From positions 334,359 through 398,358 of the forward strand of contig CAVPSV010000005.1 in assembly GCA_963708625.1 (NCBI GenBank): a stretch of DNA of 64,000 bases. Direction: 5' to 3'. Made by a program: the position numbers and the translations under genes. The notes beneath the pieces were generated by a model, which saw nothing but the letters and a program-made list of their open reading frames with translations, was not told where the DNA came from and did not search any database. Shown here piece after piece: positions 28,964 through 36,822 of the stretch (positions are counted from its first letter, which is position 1; the number at the start of each line of letters is the position of its first letter). This DNA is from DASXIF01 sp036498145. Lineage in GTDB: Bacteria; Actinomycetota; Actinomycetes; Mycobacteriales; Jatrophihabitantaceae.

Positions 28964-30370
28964 ATGCAGCCGCAGGACCCCCACGGCAGCCCGGACCCAG
29001 AGGGCGGCCAGTACCCCCAGGGCAGCCAGTACCCGCACTCTTACGGCGCCGACCCGTACCGCGCGCAGGCCTACGGGGCGAACCCTTACGCCTCGTCCCC
29101 GTTCGCGGCGAACCCTTATGCCACCAGCCCGTATGCCACGGACCCGTATGCCACTGGCCCCTACGCCGGCACGCCATACGGTGCACCCGCGCCGCCGGCC
29201 CCACCGACGCCGCCCGCGGCGCCTCGCCGCGCCCGCCGGACCGCGCTCACGGTGGCGGCCGCGGTGGCCTTCGCCGCGCTCGTCGGCGGCACCGGCTACG
29301 CCGTCGGGCATAACCAGACCACCAGTGGCGTCGGCTCGAGCCAGGCGGCGACCGGCAACGGCAGCGCCGGGTCCGGCAACACGGGGCCGTTCGGCAACGG
29401 AACCGGTAACGGCTCGTCCGGCTCGTCCGGCTCGTCCGGCTCGACCGGGACGGCCAGCACGACCACGGCGACGCCCGCGCAGCAGGTCGGCGTGGTCGAC
29501 ATCGACACCGTGCTCGGATACCAGCAAGCCCGCGCCGCGGGTACCGGTCTGGTGCTGACCTCCGGCGGCGAGATCCTCACCAACAACCACGTCGTCGACG
29601 GCGCCACCGCCATCTCGGTAACCGTCGTCTCCACCGGCAAGACCTACTCGGGCAAGGTCGTCGGCACCGCGCCGACGCAGGACGTCGCCGTGATCCAGCT
29701 GTCCGGTGCGTCCGGCCTGGCCACCGCACAACTCGGTGACTCGTCGTCGTTGCACACCGGCGCCACGGTGACCGGGGTCGGCAACGCCGGCGGCGGGGGC
29801 GGGGTGCCCAGCGCGGCCACCGGCGTCATCACCGCGCTGAACCAGCAACTCACCGCATCCGACACCAACGGGCAGAACTCGGAAAAGCTCACCGGCATGA
29901 TCCAGACGAACGCGCCGATCGCGGCCGGTGACTCCGGCGGCCCGCTCTACAACACGGCCAACCAGGTGATCGGCATGGACACCGCGGCCGCCACGAACGG
30001 CCGCTCGACCGTCGCCGGCTACGCCATCCCGATCAGCCACGCGGTTTCCGTCGCGCAACAGATCGAGACCGGTGTCGCCTCGGCCACCATCCACATCGGT
30101 TACCCGGGCTTCATGGGTGTCTCGGTGGCCGATGGCAGCAACGGCGCCCTGATCGAGGGCGTCGTCGCCAATGGCCCCGCGGCCCGCGCGGGCATTGCCG
30201 CGGGCGACGTGGTCACTGCGGTGAACGGGCACTCGGTCACCTCCGCGAGCTCGCTGAAGTCCACGCTGTCCGGCGCGAAACCCGGCCAGCAGGTCAGCGT
30301 GACCTGGACCGACCCGGCCGGCAGCTCGCACAGCGCAACCGTCACATTGATCACCGGACCGGCCGACTGA
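28964..30370 (+). CDS. Membrane-anchored HtrA-like serine protease with PDZ domain
   Basis: 468 aa. A cytoplasmic N-terminus of ~90 residues carries repeated Tyr-Ala-x-x-Pro units (NPYATSPYATDPYATGPYAG). One membrane helix follows (about 94-114), then a Gly/Ser linker, a trypsin-like S1C domain and a C-terminal PDZ domain (~375-465). The catalytic triad is intact: His209 in LTNNHVVDG, Asp240 in TQDVAVIQL and Ser324 in AAGDSGGPLYN. This is the actinobacterial HtrA/DegP-like layout for extracytoplasmic protein quality control or signalling. ATG 28964 has GGGAGAG upstream. It is divergent from glgX. A hairpin at 30386-30417 probably ends the transcript. Its physiological substrate is unknown. 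Confidence 0.9.
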   Translation: MQPQDPHGSPDPEGGQYPQGSQYPHSYGADPYRAQAYGANPYASSPFAANPYATSPYATDPYATGPYAGTPYGAPAPPAPPTPPAAPRRARRTALTVAAAVAFAALVGGTGYAVGHNQTTSGVGSSQAATGNGSAGSGNTGPFGNGTGNGSSGSSGSSGSTGTASTTTATPAQQVGVVDIDTVLGYQQARAAGTGLVLTSGGEILTNNHVVDGATAISVTVVSTGKTYSGKVVGTAPTQDVAVIQLSGASGLATAQLGDSSSLHTGATVTGVGNAGGGGGVPSAATGVITALNQQLTASDTNGQNSEKLTGMIQTNAPIAAGDSGGPLYNTANQVIGMDTAAATNGRSTVAGYAIPISHAVSVAQQIETGVASATIHIGYPGFMGVSVADGSNGALIEGVVANGPAARAGIAAGDVVTAVNGHSVTSASSLKSTLSGAKPGQQVSVTWTDPAGSSHSATVTLITGPAD

Positions 30371-30385
30371 TCGCCGCGCAGGCGG

Positions 30386-30417
30386 ACGGGCCGTGCCCCC
30401 ACCCGGGCCCGGCCCGT
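30386..30417. terminator. Candidate hairpin terminator after the HtrA gene
   Basis: ACGGGCCG at 30386-30393 pairs with CGGCCCGT at 30410-30417 around a 16-nt C-rich loop. There is no T-tract. It lies between two plus-strand genes. Confidence 0.45.
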
Positions 30418-30460
30418 GTGCCTGCCGCGTCGGCTAACCCGGGTGCGCTTTTATTGACCC

Positions 30461-31258
30461 GTGGCCGAGACCAACCCTGACGCGGTGCTTCAGTTCACCC
30501 AGGTCTCGGTGCGGCGTGGGTCGAAGCTGCTGCTGGACCGCATCGACTGGACCGTCGAGGTGGACGAGCGGTGGGCGGTGCTCGGCCCGAACGGGGCCGG
30601 CAAGACCACGCTGCTGCAGGTCGCGGCGGCCGCGCTGCACCCCAGCACCGGAGACGCGTACGTGTTCGGCGAACGCCTGGGCGCGGTGGACGTGTTCGAA
30701 CTCCGCCCGCGCATCGGCCTGGCGAGTTCGGCCATCGCCGATCGCATCCCGAACGCCGAGTCGGTGCTCGACGTGGTGGTCAGTGCCGGCTACGCAGTGA
30801 TCGGACGGTGGCGCGAGGCGTACGGACGCCTCGACGTGCGCCGGGCCACGAGGCTGCTCGAACGTATGGGCGTCGGGGCGCTGGTCGAGCGGACCTACGG
30901 CACCCTGAGCCAGGGCGAGCGGCAGCGGGTGCAGATCGCCCGGGCGCTGATGACCGACCCGGAGCTGTTGTTGCTCGACGAACCGGCCGCCGGCATGGAC
31001 CTCGGCGGGCGCGAGGATCTGTTGCGTCGCCTCACCCGTCTCGCCGAGGATCCCGACGCGCCGGCGTCGGTGCTGGTCACCCACCACGTGGAGGAGCTGC
31101 CACCTGCGATCAGCCACGTGCTGCTGCTGCGCGACGGTGCGGTGGTTGCCGCCGGGCTGGCCACCAGCGTGCTCACCGACGAGTTGCTCTCGCACACCTT
31201 CGGCCTGCCGTTGCGGGTGGAGCGCCGCGCCGGCCGTTGGTACGCCTTCGCCGGCTGA
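30461..31258 (+). CDS. ABC transporter ATP-binding protein (stand-alone)
   Basis: 265 aa, one nucleotide-binding domain. Walker A is GPNGAGKTTLL, the signature is LSQGERQRVQIARAL, Walker B is LLLLDEPAAGMDL and the switch histidine is in VLVTHHVEELP. It is closest in style to YlmA/ModF-like ATPases and, by position, to M. tuberculosis Rv3041c, which also sits near the crotonase-methyltransferase genes. No permease gene is adjacent, so its partner and substrate are unknown. GTG 30461 is used; TTTTAT six nt upstream may be a weak -10. The C-terminal TFGLPLRVERRAGRWYAF is typical of this subfamily. Intact. Confidence 0.88.
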   Translation: MAETNPDAVLQFTQVSVRRGSKLLLDRIDWTVEVDERWAVLGPNGAGKTTLLQVAAAALHPSTGDAYVFGERLGAVDVFELRPRIGLASSAIADRIPNAESVLDVVVSAGYAVIGRWREAYGRLDVRRATRLLERMGVGALVERTYGTLSQGERQRVQIARALMTDPELLLLDEPAAGMDLGGREDLLRRLTRLAEDPDAPASVLVTHHVEELPPAISHVLLLRDGAVVAAGLATSVLTDELLSHTFGLPLRVERRAGRWYAFAG

Positions 31259-31263
31259 CGCGA

Positions 31264-31713
31264 TCAGGCCGGGGTGAGCACCACGATCGGGATCGGCCGC
31301 TCGGTCTGGCGCTGGTAGCCCTTGTATCGGTTGTGGTTGTTCTCGTTCACGCGTTTCCACATCCGGTCGTAATCCGCGTCGCCGCGGTTGACCACACGCG
31401 CGGTGGCGTGCTGCCGGTGCGTACCGATCTGTATCTCTACCGCCGGGTCCGCGCGCAGATTGTGGTACCAGCCCGGGTGCACCGGCGCTCCGCCCATCGA
31501 CGCCACCACCAGGTAGGAATCACCGTCGCGTGCGTAGGTGAGGCAACTGGTGCGCTGCTGGCCGGTCTTGGCTCCGACAGTGCGCAGCAGCAGGTTCGGG
31601 ATGCCGAGGAGCCGATGACCGATCCGGCCGCCGGTTCGCTCATAGAGCAGTTGATGCAACTGCAGTGCCCGGATTCCCGCCGCGCGCACGAATCCCACCT
31701 GGCCCACGTCCAC
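31264..31713 (-). CDS. Deazaflavin (F420)-dependent nitroreductase-family protein
   Basis: 149 aa. Split-barrel protein of the deazaflavin-dependent nitroreductase family (Ddn/FGD-like fold). Characteristic segments are GIPNLLLRTVGAKTGQQRTS, YLVVASMGGAPVHPGWYHNL and DPAVEIQIGTHRQHATARVV. Members reduce quinones, nitroimidazoles or other acceptors with F420H2. GTG 31711-31713 is preceded by GGGGAGG; a second GTG at 31707 is possible. The long open frame upstream of the start is a shadow of the crotonase. Convergent with the ABC ATPase (5-nt gap). Substrate unknown. It is one of two likely F420 users in the window, with 41612-42485. Confidence 0.85.
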   Translation of the reverse strand: MDVGQVGFVRAAGIRALQLHQLLYERTGGRIGHRLLGIPNLLLRTVGAKTGQQRTSCLTYARDGDSYLVVASMGGAPVHPGWYHNLRADPAVEIQIGTHRQHATARVVNRGDADYDRMWKRVNENNHNRYKGYQRQTERPIPIVVLTPA

Positions 31714-31833
31714 GCGACCTCCCCAGCTGCCGTGGCTCGCGCCGGCCCGGCGGGGCTGCGCGGGTCCAGCCTGCCATGTCTGCCCCCGTAGGCTCCTTCT
31801 TCTCAGGTAGGCGGCACGCGGAAGGGGTGGCCA

Positions 31834-32637
31834 ATGGCCGAGTTCGTTCGGGTCGAGGTCGGCGATGGGGCGTCGGTACCAGCGGGCGTCGCGACGATCC
31901 GGCTGGACCGGCCGCCGATGAACGCGCTGAACACCCAGGTCCAGGAAGAGCTGCGAGCGGCCGCGGGCCAGGTTGCCACCGACCCCTCGATCCGGGCCGC
32001 GGTCATCTACGGCGGTGAGCGGGTGTTCGCCGCCGGCGCCGACGTGAAGGAGTTCGCCGGCCAGGACCACGCCGTGATGATGCGCGATGCGTCCCGGCTG
32101 TCGTCCTCGCTCGATGCAATCGCCGCTGTCGGCAAGCCCGTGGTCGCGGCCGTCACCGGCTTCGCACTCGGCGGCGGGTGCGAGTTGGCGTTGACTGCCG
32201 ACTTCCGGGTGAGCGCCCAGAACGCCCGGTGGGGGCAACCGGAGATCCTGCTCGGCATCATCCCCGGTGCCGGTGGCACCCAGCGGCTGCCGCGGCTGAT
32301 CGGCACGGCCAAGGCCAAGGACCTGATTTTCACCGGTCGCTTCGTGGACGCCGAGGAGGCCCTCGCGATCGGTCTGGTCGACGTCGTCGTGCCCGCGGCG
32401 CAGGTGTACGCAGCGGCGGTCTCGTTGGCGGCCAAGTTCGCCACCGGCCCGGCGCTCGCGCTGGCCGCGGCGAAGGCGGCGATCGACGAGGGTGCGAACC
32501 TGGACCTGGCCAGCGGGCTGAAGCTGGAGTCGCACCTGTTCGCTTCGCTGTTCGCCACCGCCGATCGCGAGATCGGCATGGCGTCGTTCCTGCAGAACGG
32601 GCCTGGCAAGGCGGTGTTCACCGGGGTGACGCCGTGA
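31834..32637 (+). CDS. echA: Enoyl-CoA hydratase
   Basis: 267 aa, intact classical crotonase. The oxyanion-hole segments are RVFAAGADVKEFAG and KPVVAAVTGFALGGGCELAL. The catalytic glutamates are in NARWGQPEILLGIIPGAGGT, both present, so hydratase activity is expected. By neighbourhood it corresponds to M. tuberculosis EchA17 (Rv3039c), followed there too by a methyltransferase. ATG 31834 is chosen; a TAGGCT -10 candidate lies about 40 nt upstream. Its stop (TGA 32635-32637) overlaps the next ATG by one base, so the three genes 31834-34211 form an operon. Confidence 0.88.
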   Translation: MAEFVRVEVGDGASVPAGVATIRLDRPPMNALNTQVQEELRAAAGQVATDPSIRAAVIYGGERVFAAGADVKEFAGQDHAVMMRDASRLSSSLDAIAAVGKPVVAAVTGFALGGGCELALTADFRVSAQNARWGQPEILLGIIPGAGGTQRLPRLIGTAKAKDLIFTGRFVDAEEALAIGLVDVVVPAAQVYAAAVSLAAKFATGPALALAAAKAAIDEGANLDLASGLKLESHLFASLFATADREIGMASFLQNGPGKAVFTGVTP

Positions 32638-33578
32638 TGCCGACCCCGCACCCGCACGCCAGTGCCGACGAGGTCGCGGCAGCCTGGCACGATCCCAAGC
32701 TCGCGAACGTGCTGTACCACGACTGGGAAGCCGACACCTACGACGACAAGTGGTCCATCTCGTTCGACGAACGGTGCATCGAGTACGCGCGGGAGCGCTT
32801 CGAGCATGTTGCCGGGCCGACCAACCGCGCATACCCGAGTTCACTCGAACTCGGCTGTGGCACCGGTTTCTTCACGCTCAACCTCATGCTGGCCGGCATT
32901 GTCGAGCGCGGTGAGGTTACTGATCTGAGCCCGGGCATGGTGGAGGTGGCCAGGCGCAACGCACAGTCGCTGGGTTTCGAGATCTCCGGCCGCGTCGCCG
33001 ACGCGGAGCAGTTGCCCTACGACGACGAATCCTTCGACCTGGTGATCGGCCATGCCGTGCTGCACCACATTCCGGACGTGCAGCGGTCCCTGCGTGAGGT
33101 GCTGCGGGTGCTGAAGCCGGGCGGCAGGTTCGTCTTCGCCGGCGAACCGACCCGACATGGCGATTACATCGCGCGGCGGCTGTCCCGATTCACCTGGTGG
33201 GCGGTCACGAACGTCACGCGATCGCCGAGGCTGTCACAGTGGCGGCGCCCGCAGGTCGAGCTTGACTCCTCGTCCCGCGCCGCGGCGCTGGAGGCGGTGG
33301 TGGACATCCACACGTTCGTACCGAGCGAACTCGAACAGCTCGGCCGGGACGCCGGCGCCCTCGACGTCCGGGTGCGCACCGCGGAGCTGACCGCGTCCTG
33401 GTTTGGCTGGCCGGTCCGGACCTTCGAATGCGCGGTGCCGGCCGACAAGCTGGGTCTCGGCTGGGCCAACTTCGCCCTCAAGGGATGGCAGCGGCTGTCC
33501 GCGCTGGACCGGCGGTTGGAACCCCTGGTGCCGCGTGGACTGTTCTACAACGCTGAGATCACCGGTGTGAAGCCGTAG
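32637..33578 (+). CDS. Class I SAM-dependent methyltransferase (Rv3038c-like)
   Basis: 313 aa, intact. N-terminal DEVAAAWHDPKLANVLYHDW then the SAM-binding motif I SLELGCGTGFFTLNLM, the acidic loop in GEVTDLSPGMVEVARRNAQ, motif II/III DLVIGHAVLHHIPD and LREVLRVLKPGGRFVFAG. A C-terminal domain of ~120 residues has no assigned function. The order crotonase-methyltransferase matches M. tuberculosis Rv3039c-Rv3038c near the methylglucose lipopolysaccharide genes. The acceptor is not known; a sugar or lipid is inferred from neighbours. Start ATG 32637 overlaps the crotonase stop; the downstream acyltransferase begins immediately after its stop. Confidence 0.85.
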   Translation: MPTPHPHASADEVAAAWHDPKLANVLYHDWEADTYDDKWSISFDERCIEYARERFEHVAGPTNRAYPSSLELGCGTGFFTLNLMLAGIVERGEVTDLSPGMVEVARRNAQSLGFEISGRVADAEQLPYDDESFDLVIGHAVLHHIPDVQRSLREVLRVLKPGGRFVFAGEPTRHGDYIARRLSRFTWWAVTNVTRSPRLSQWRRPQVELDSSSRAAALEAVVDIHTFVPSELEQLGRDAGALDVRVRTAELTASWFGWPVRTFECAVPADKLGLGWANFALKGWQRLSALDRRLEPLVPRGLFYNAEITGVKP

Positions 33579-34211
33579 ATGCTCAAACGCCCGGAAGTCG
33601 AGCCGCTGCGCAGTGCGCGGGTACTCACCTGGCGCTCGCTGCGATGGCTGGTGCGCAACCGTGCCTACACACCGTGGTATCTGGTCCGGTACTGCCGCTA
33701 CGCCCGGCTGCGGCTCACCAAGCCGCATGTGATCACCCGCGGGTTTGTCTTCATGGACCGCGACGTGGAGATCTTCGCGCGCCGCGGCTATGCGCGCCTG
33801 GTGCTCGGACGCTGGGTGCACCTGGGCGCCAACACCGCGCTGCGCTGCCACGAGGGCACGTTGACGTTGGGCGACAAGAGTGTGCTGGCCCGCGATGTTT
33901 CGATCAACTGTTACCTGGACGTCGAGATCGGTGACTCCGCCCTGATCGCCGACGGCGTCTACATCTCCGACTTCGACCACAACTTCGCCGACGTCACTCG
34001 GCCGATCAAGGATCAGGGCATCGCCAAGTCGCGGGTGCGCATCGACCGCGATGTGTGGCTGGGCACGAAGGTGACCGTGTGCCGAGGTGTGCTGATCGGG
34101 CAGGGCGCGGTCGTGGGCGCGAACGCAGTGGTCACTCGCGACCTGCCGCCGTACGCGGTCGCGGTAGGCGTGCCGGCCCGGATCATGAAGGATCGACGGA
34201 CCCTGAACTGA
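33579..34211 (+). CDS. Hexapeptide-repeat acyltransferase
   Basis: 210 aa. Left-handed beta-helix acyltransferase of the maltose/galactoside O-acetyltransferase type. Turns are visible as LGRWVHLGANTALRCHEG, IGDSALIADGVYISDFDHNF (with the catalytic-type histidine) and the C-terminal VLIGQGAVVGANAVVTRDLP. The first 60 residues are basic and helical (LTWRSLRWLVRNRAYTPWYL). The gene starts directly after the methyltransferase stop. Comparable to the transferase Rv3034c of the mycobacterial methylglucose lipopolysaccharide locus, but shorter, so it is offered as an analogue. The 3' end overlaps the convergent glycosyltransferase by 29 nt. Acyl donor and acceptor are unknown. Confidence 0.83.
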   Translation: MLKRPEVEPLRSARVLTWRSLRWLVRNRAYTPWYLVRYCRYARLRLTKPHVITRGFVFMDRDVEIFARRGYARLVLGRWVHLGANTALRCHEGTLTLGDKSVLARDVSINCYLDVEIGDSALIADGVYISDFDHNFADVTRPIKDQGIAKSRVRIDRDVWLGTKVTVCRGVLIGQGAVVGANAVVTRDLPPYAVAVGVPARIMKDRRTLN

Positions 34212-35384
34212 GCGAGCTGGCTGCTCGGTAAACGCTCGCGGTGCGCTCGGCAACCACCGGCCACGCGTAGTCGCGCCTGATCACCCGGGCGCCACGATTG
34301 ACCGCCCGGCGGGTGTCCTCGGCACAGGTGAGTGTCGCGTGCACGGCGTTGGTCAGCCCTGCCACGTCGCCGGGCGGGAACGAGCCCGCAACCATGCCGG
34401 CGTCGACCAGATCCTGCAGCCCCCCGGTGGCGGCCACCACCAGCGGGGTACGCACCGCGGCCGCCTCGAGCGCGACGATGCCGAACGGCTCGTAGTGCGA
34501 CGGCACCACGACCACATCCGCGGCGGCGAGGATCGTCGCAAGCTCCGGCTCCGGCACGAAGCCCAGCCACTGCACGGCGTTGCCGAGGCGACGGCGCCGG
34601 GCGTGCGCCTGAAGTTCCGACTCGTGCACGCCGGTGCCTGCGACGACGAGCCGAAGTCCCGGATGCCGGCGGCGCAGCGTCGGCAGCGCGTCGAGCAGAT
34701 CCTGCACACCCTTCTCGTGCACCAGTCGCCCGGCGTAGGCGAGCAGCGCAGCGTCGCCGCGGTAGCGGCGGCGCGCGGCCCGTCTCGCCGCGGCGCTCAC
34801 GCGCCAGGTGTCCACGTCGATGCCGTTGGGCACCACCGTGATTCGATCAACGGCGCCGAACAGGTCGGTTACCTCGGTACGCATCGCCGCCGAACAGGTG
34901 ATGACAGCCTGCGAGCGCTCGATCAGCCAGCGTTCCACGGAATGGATGGCGGTGTTCAGCGGTGCCGGCAGCCAGCCCAGGTTCCGGCCGGCCTCGGTGG
35001 CGTGGATGGTGGTCACGAACCGGCCGAGGTGATCTCGCTGAGCGTCACCGCGGTCTGCGCGACCAGCCAGTCGTGCGCGTGGATCACGTCCGGTCGCCAG
35101 CGGCGCAGGGCGGGCAGCGCCGCGCGCAGCAGCGCATGCTCAGACGCCTGGGCCCAGGACAGCAGGGTCTCGGTGCTGAAGTCGAGGGCGAGCGGGTCAC
35201 GAGCGGCGCGCAGGACCCGCACCCCGTCGTGGCGCTCCGTGACCGCTGAGCTGGATTCGCCGCGGGTGACCACCAGGACGTCGTGCCCCTGGGCCGCAAG
35301 TTCTCGCGACAGCGCGTAGACGTGCCGGCCCAGGCCGCCGACCACGATCGGCGGGTATTCCCAGGAAACAAGCAGAATGCGCAC
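34183..35384 (-). CDS. GT4 glycosyltransferase, Rv3032-like alpha-glucan transferase (frameshifted)
   Basis: About 400 aa after repair. GT-B glycosyltransferase family 4. N-terminus MRILLVSWEYPPIVVGGLGR and DVIHAHDWLVAQTAVTL. After a one-base shift near 35020 it resumes VTTIHATEAGRNLGW, then ITVVPNGIDVDTW, LLAYAGRLVHEKGVQDLLDA and the donor-binding VVPSHYEPFGIVALEAAA. The sequence is strikingly like M. tuberculosis Rv3032, an alpha-1,4-glucosyltransferase implicated in methylglucose lipopolysaccharide and glycogen synthesis, so transfer from a nucleotide-glucose donor is likely. GTG 35382-35384 has a -10 TAGTCT at 35391-35396. No GH57 branching enzyme (Rv3031 equivalent) sits beside it. Confidence 0.88.
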
Positions 35385-35390
35385 GGCCGG

Positions 35391-35396
35391 AGACTA
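35391..35396 (-). promoter_or_regulatory. -10 element TAGTCT for the GT4 gene
   Basis: On the minus strand TAGTCT is followed by 6 nt and GTG 35384. Leaderless layout. Confidence 0.5.
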
Positions 35397-35452
35397 GGCG
35401 GTGTGCGGACGTCCCCGCTCGTCGCCGCGCAGCGCGGCAGCCGACGATGGCC

Positions 35453-35458
35453 TAATGT
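35453..35458 (+). promoter_or_regulatory. -10 element TAATGT for the membrane protein
   Basis: TAATGT is followed by 7 nt and ATG 35466. It supports a start at 35466 and therefore a frame error near 35506 in the gene. Confidence 0.5.
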
Positions 35459-35465
35459 CGGGCGC

Positions 35466-36127
35466 ATGTCGGGCACGGCGGCCCCGTCCGCACCGAGACG
35501 CGCGGGGTAGCCCGTCGCGCGCTCGTGGCCATCGGGCTGCTGGTGGCCGGGCTGGCGCTGGCCGCGTCATACCGCGTGGTCAGTGGCACCGAGCACACCG
35601 CGTACGCCTCGGGCGGTCTGCCGGCGACCGGCGCGCAAGTCGCCGAGGGCAAGACGTACGGCCTGTCCGTGCCCGGCGGTGTGGACGAACTGCGCAAGCG
35701 CGGCGCGAATGTGAACAGTCCGGAATGCTCATGGTCGGTGCCCGGCGGGGCGAGCCAAGTGCTGTCGGCCCAGGCAAGCGGGACGGACACCAAAGCGATC
35801 AACGTGGTGGCGACGTTCACCTCGCCCGTCACCGGACCGATCGCGGTGACCTGCGCCGGTTGGGGGGCGATGTACATCGACGACGCGGACAACACCCCCG
35901 CCGATGTGGCCGGATGGCTGCTGGTCCTCGCGGTTATCGCGCTGACGGTCGGCGTCGGTCTGGGCGTATCCGCACTGCGCAGCGCCGGAAACCTCGCCCC
36001 GTCCGGCGGCGCGTCAGGTGAGCCGGTGAGCGAGGACGACGAGGTCGAGCGACTCGTCCACGTCGTGCACGTTCGCAGCCAGGACCCGGAAGTCGGACCG
36101 GCTGATCCCGGCAACGTCCCGGCGTAG
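35466..36127 (+). CDS. Small membrane protein of unknown function (N-terminal frameshift, uncertain 3' end)
   Basis: From ATG 35466 the frame reads MSGTAAPSAPRRAG and stops. One base change in the GGGG run near 35506 joins it to VARRALVAIGLLVAGLALAA, a convincing N-terminal membrane helix. A ~110-residue extracytoplasmic domain follows with two cysteines (SPECSWSVPGG and VTCAGWGA), then a second membrane helix (WLLVLAVIALTVGVGLGVSA). Topology is therefore two helices flanking an exported domain. The last ~35 residues lie antisense to the methyltransferase gene and may be an artefact; in another frame a stop occurs near 36030. It lies between the Rv3032-like and Rv3030-like genes. I do not recognise the family. 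Confidence 0.55.
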
Positions 36128-36757
36128 CCGCTCACTCCACTGATCCGGCGGCGCCGCGAGTTGTGCCTCGACGAATGAGCCGCCGTGTCGCGCGTCGAGG
36201 TCGGCAAGTCGCGCGCCGGCGTGCAGGCCGAACACCTGCCGTACCGCGAAGCCACCGTCAGTGAGTAGCTCGCTCAGCTCGGCGGCGGTGAACTCCTTGG
36301 TGTGGAAGAGATTCGCCGGTTCGTCCAGCCCGGGCGAGAACGTGAGCCGGTTCGGCGTGGTGACGAGCAACAGCGCCCCCGGACGCAACACCCGCAGGCA
36401 CTCGGCGACGAATTCGGCGTGATTCCACACGTGCTCGATCACCTGCAGGGTGACCACGGCGTCGAGGTGCGCGGAGCGCACCGGCAGCGCGGCGAGGTTG
36501 CCGCGGACGAAAGCGGTGCGTGGATAGGTGGTAGCGGCGTGCGCGATGGCAAGCGCGTCGTAGTCGACGCCGACGATGTGCGCCGCCGCGGTGCCGAGCC
36601 GAGCCGTGCCATATCCTTCGCCGCACCCGACATCGAGCACGGTCTTACCGGCGATCAGCTCCGCCGTGTACTCGTAGGCGGCCTCGTGTCGGCGGAACCA
36701 GTAGTTCTCCTCGGCGATGCCAGGCACGGTGCGTTCCCCGGTCAGCGGCAGGTTCAC
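36014..36757 (-). CDS. SAM-dependent methyltransferase, Rv3030-like
   Basis: 247 aa, intact. N-terminus VNLPLTGERTVPGIAEENYW, then SAM motif I TVLDVGCGEGYGTARLG, VGVDYDALAIAHA, the post-I segment AVVTLQVIEHVWNHAEFVAE and LLLVTTPNRLTFSPG. The opening and the DARHGGSFVEAQL segment are closely like M. tuberculosis Rv3030, a putative methyltransferase of the methylglucose lipopolysaccharide cluster. Acceptor is unproven. GTG 36755-36757 is the start used by that family. It is on the same strand as the Rv3032-like gene but separated by the membrane protein on the other strand. Confidence 0.85.
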   Translation of the reverse strand: MNLPLTGERTVPGIAEENYWFRRHEAAYEYTAELIAGKTVLDVGCGEGYGTARLGTAAAHIVGVDYDALAIAHAATTYPRTAFVRGNLAALPVRSAHLDAVVTLQVIEHVWNHAEFVAECLRVLRPGALLLVTTPNRLTFSPGLDEPANLFHTKEFTAAELSELLTDGGFAVRQVFGLHAGARLADLDARHGGSFVEAQLAAPPDQWSERLRRDVAGISRSDFRVLAANVHDVDESLDLVVLAHRLT

Positions 36758-36822
36758 GGGTGACGATCCTGCCAGCCGGCCGTAGGGCGTCGCGGCGGAC
36801 CTGTGTTCCAATCGCATCCGTG

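Noticed and set aside
29401..29460. CRISPR-like short repeats
   Set aside because: The ggctcgtcc units encode a Gly/Ser linker in the HtrA protein and have no spacers.
28886..30331. 481-aa minus-strand frame opposite the HtrA gene
   Set aside because: The plus-strand gene has a complete protease triad and PDZ domain; the opposite frame has no motif.
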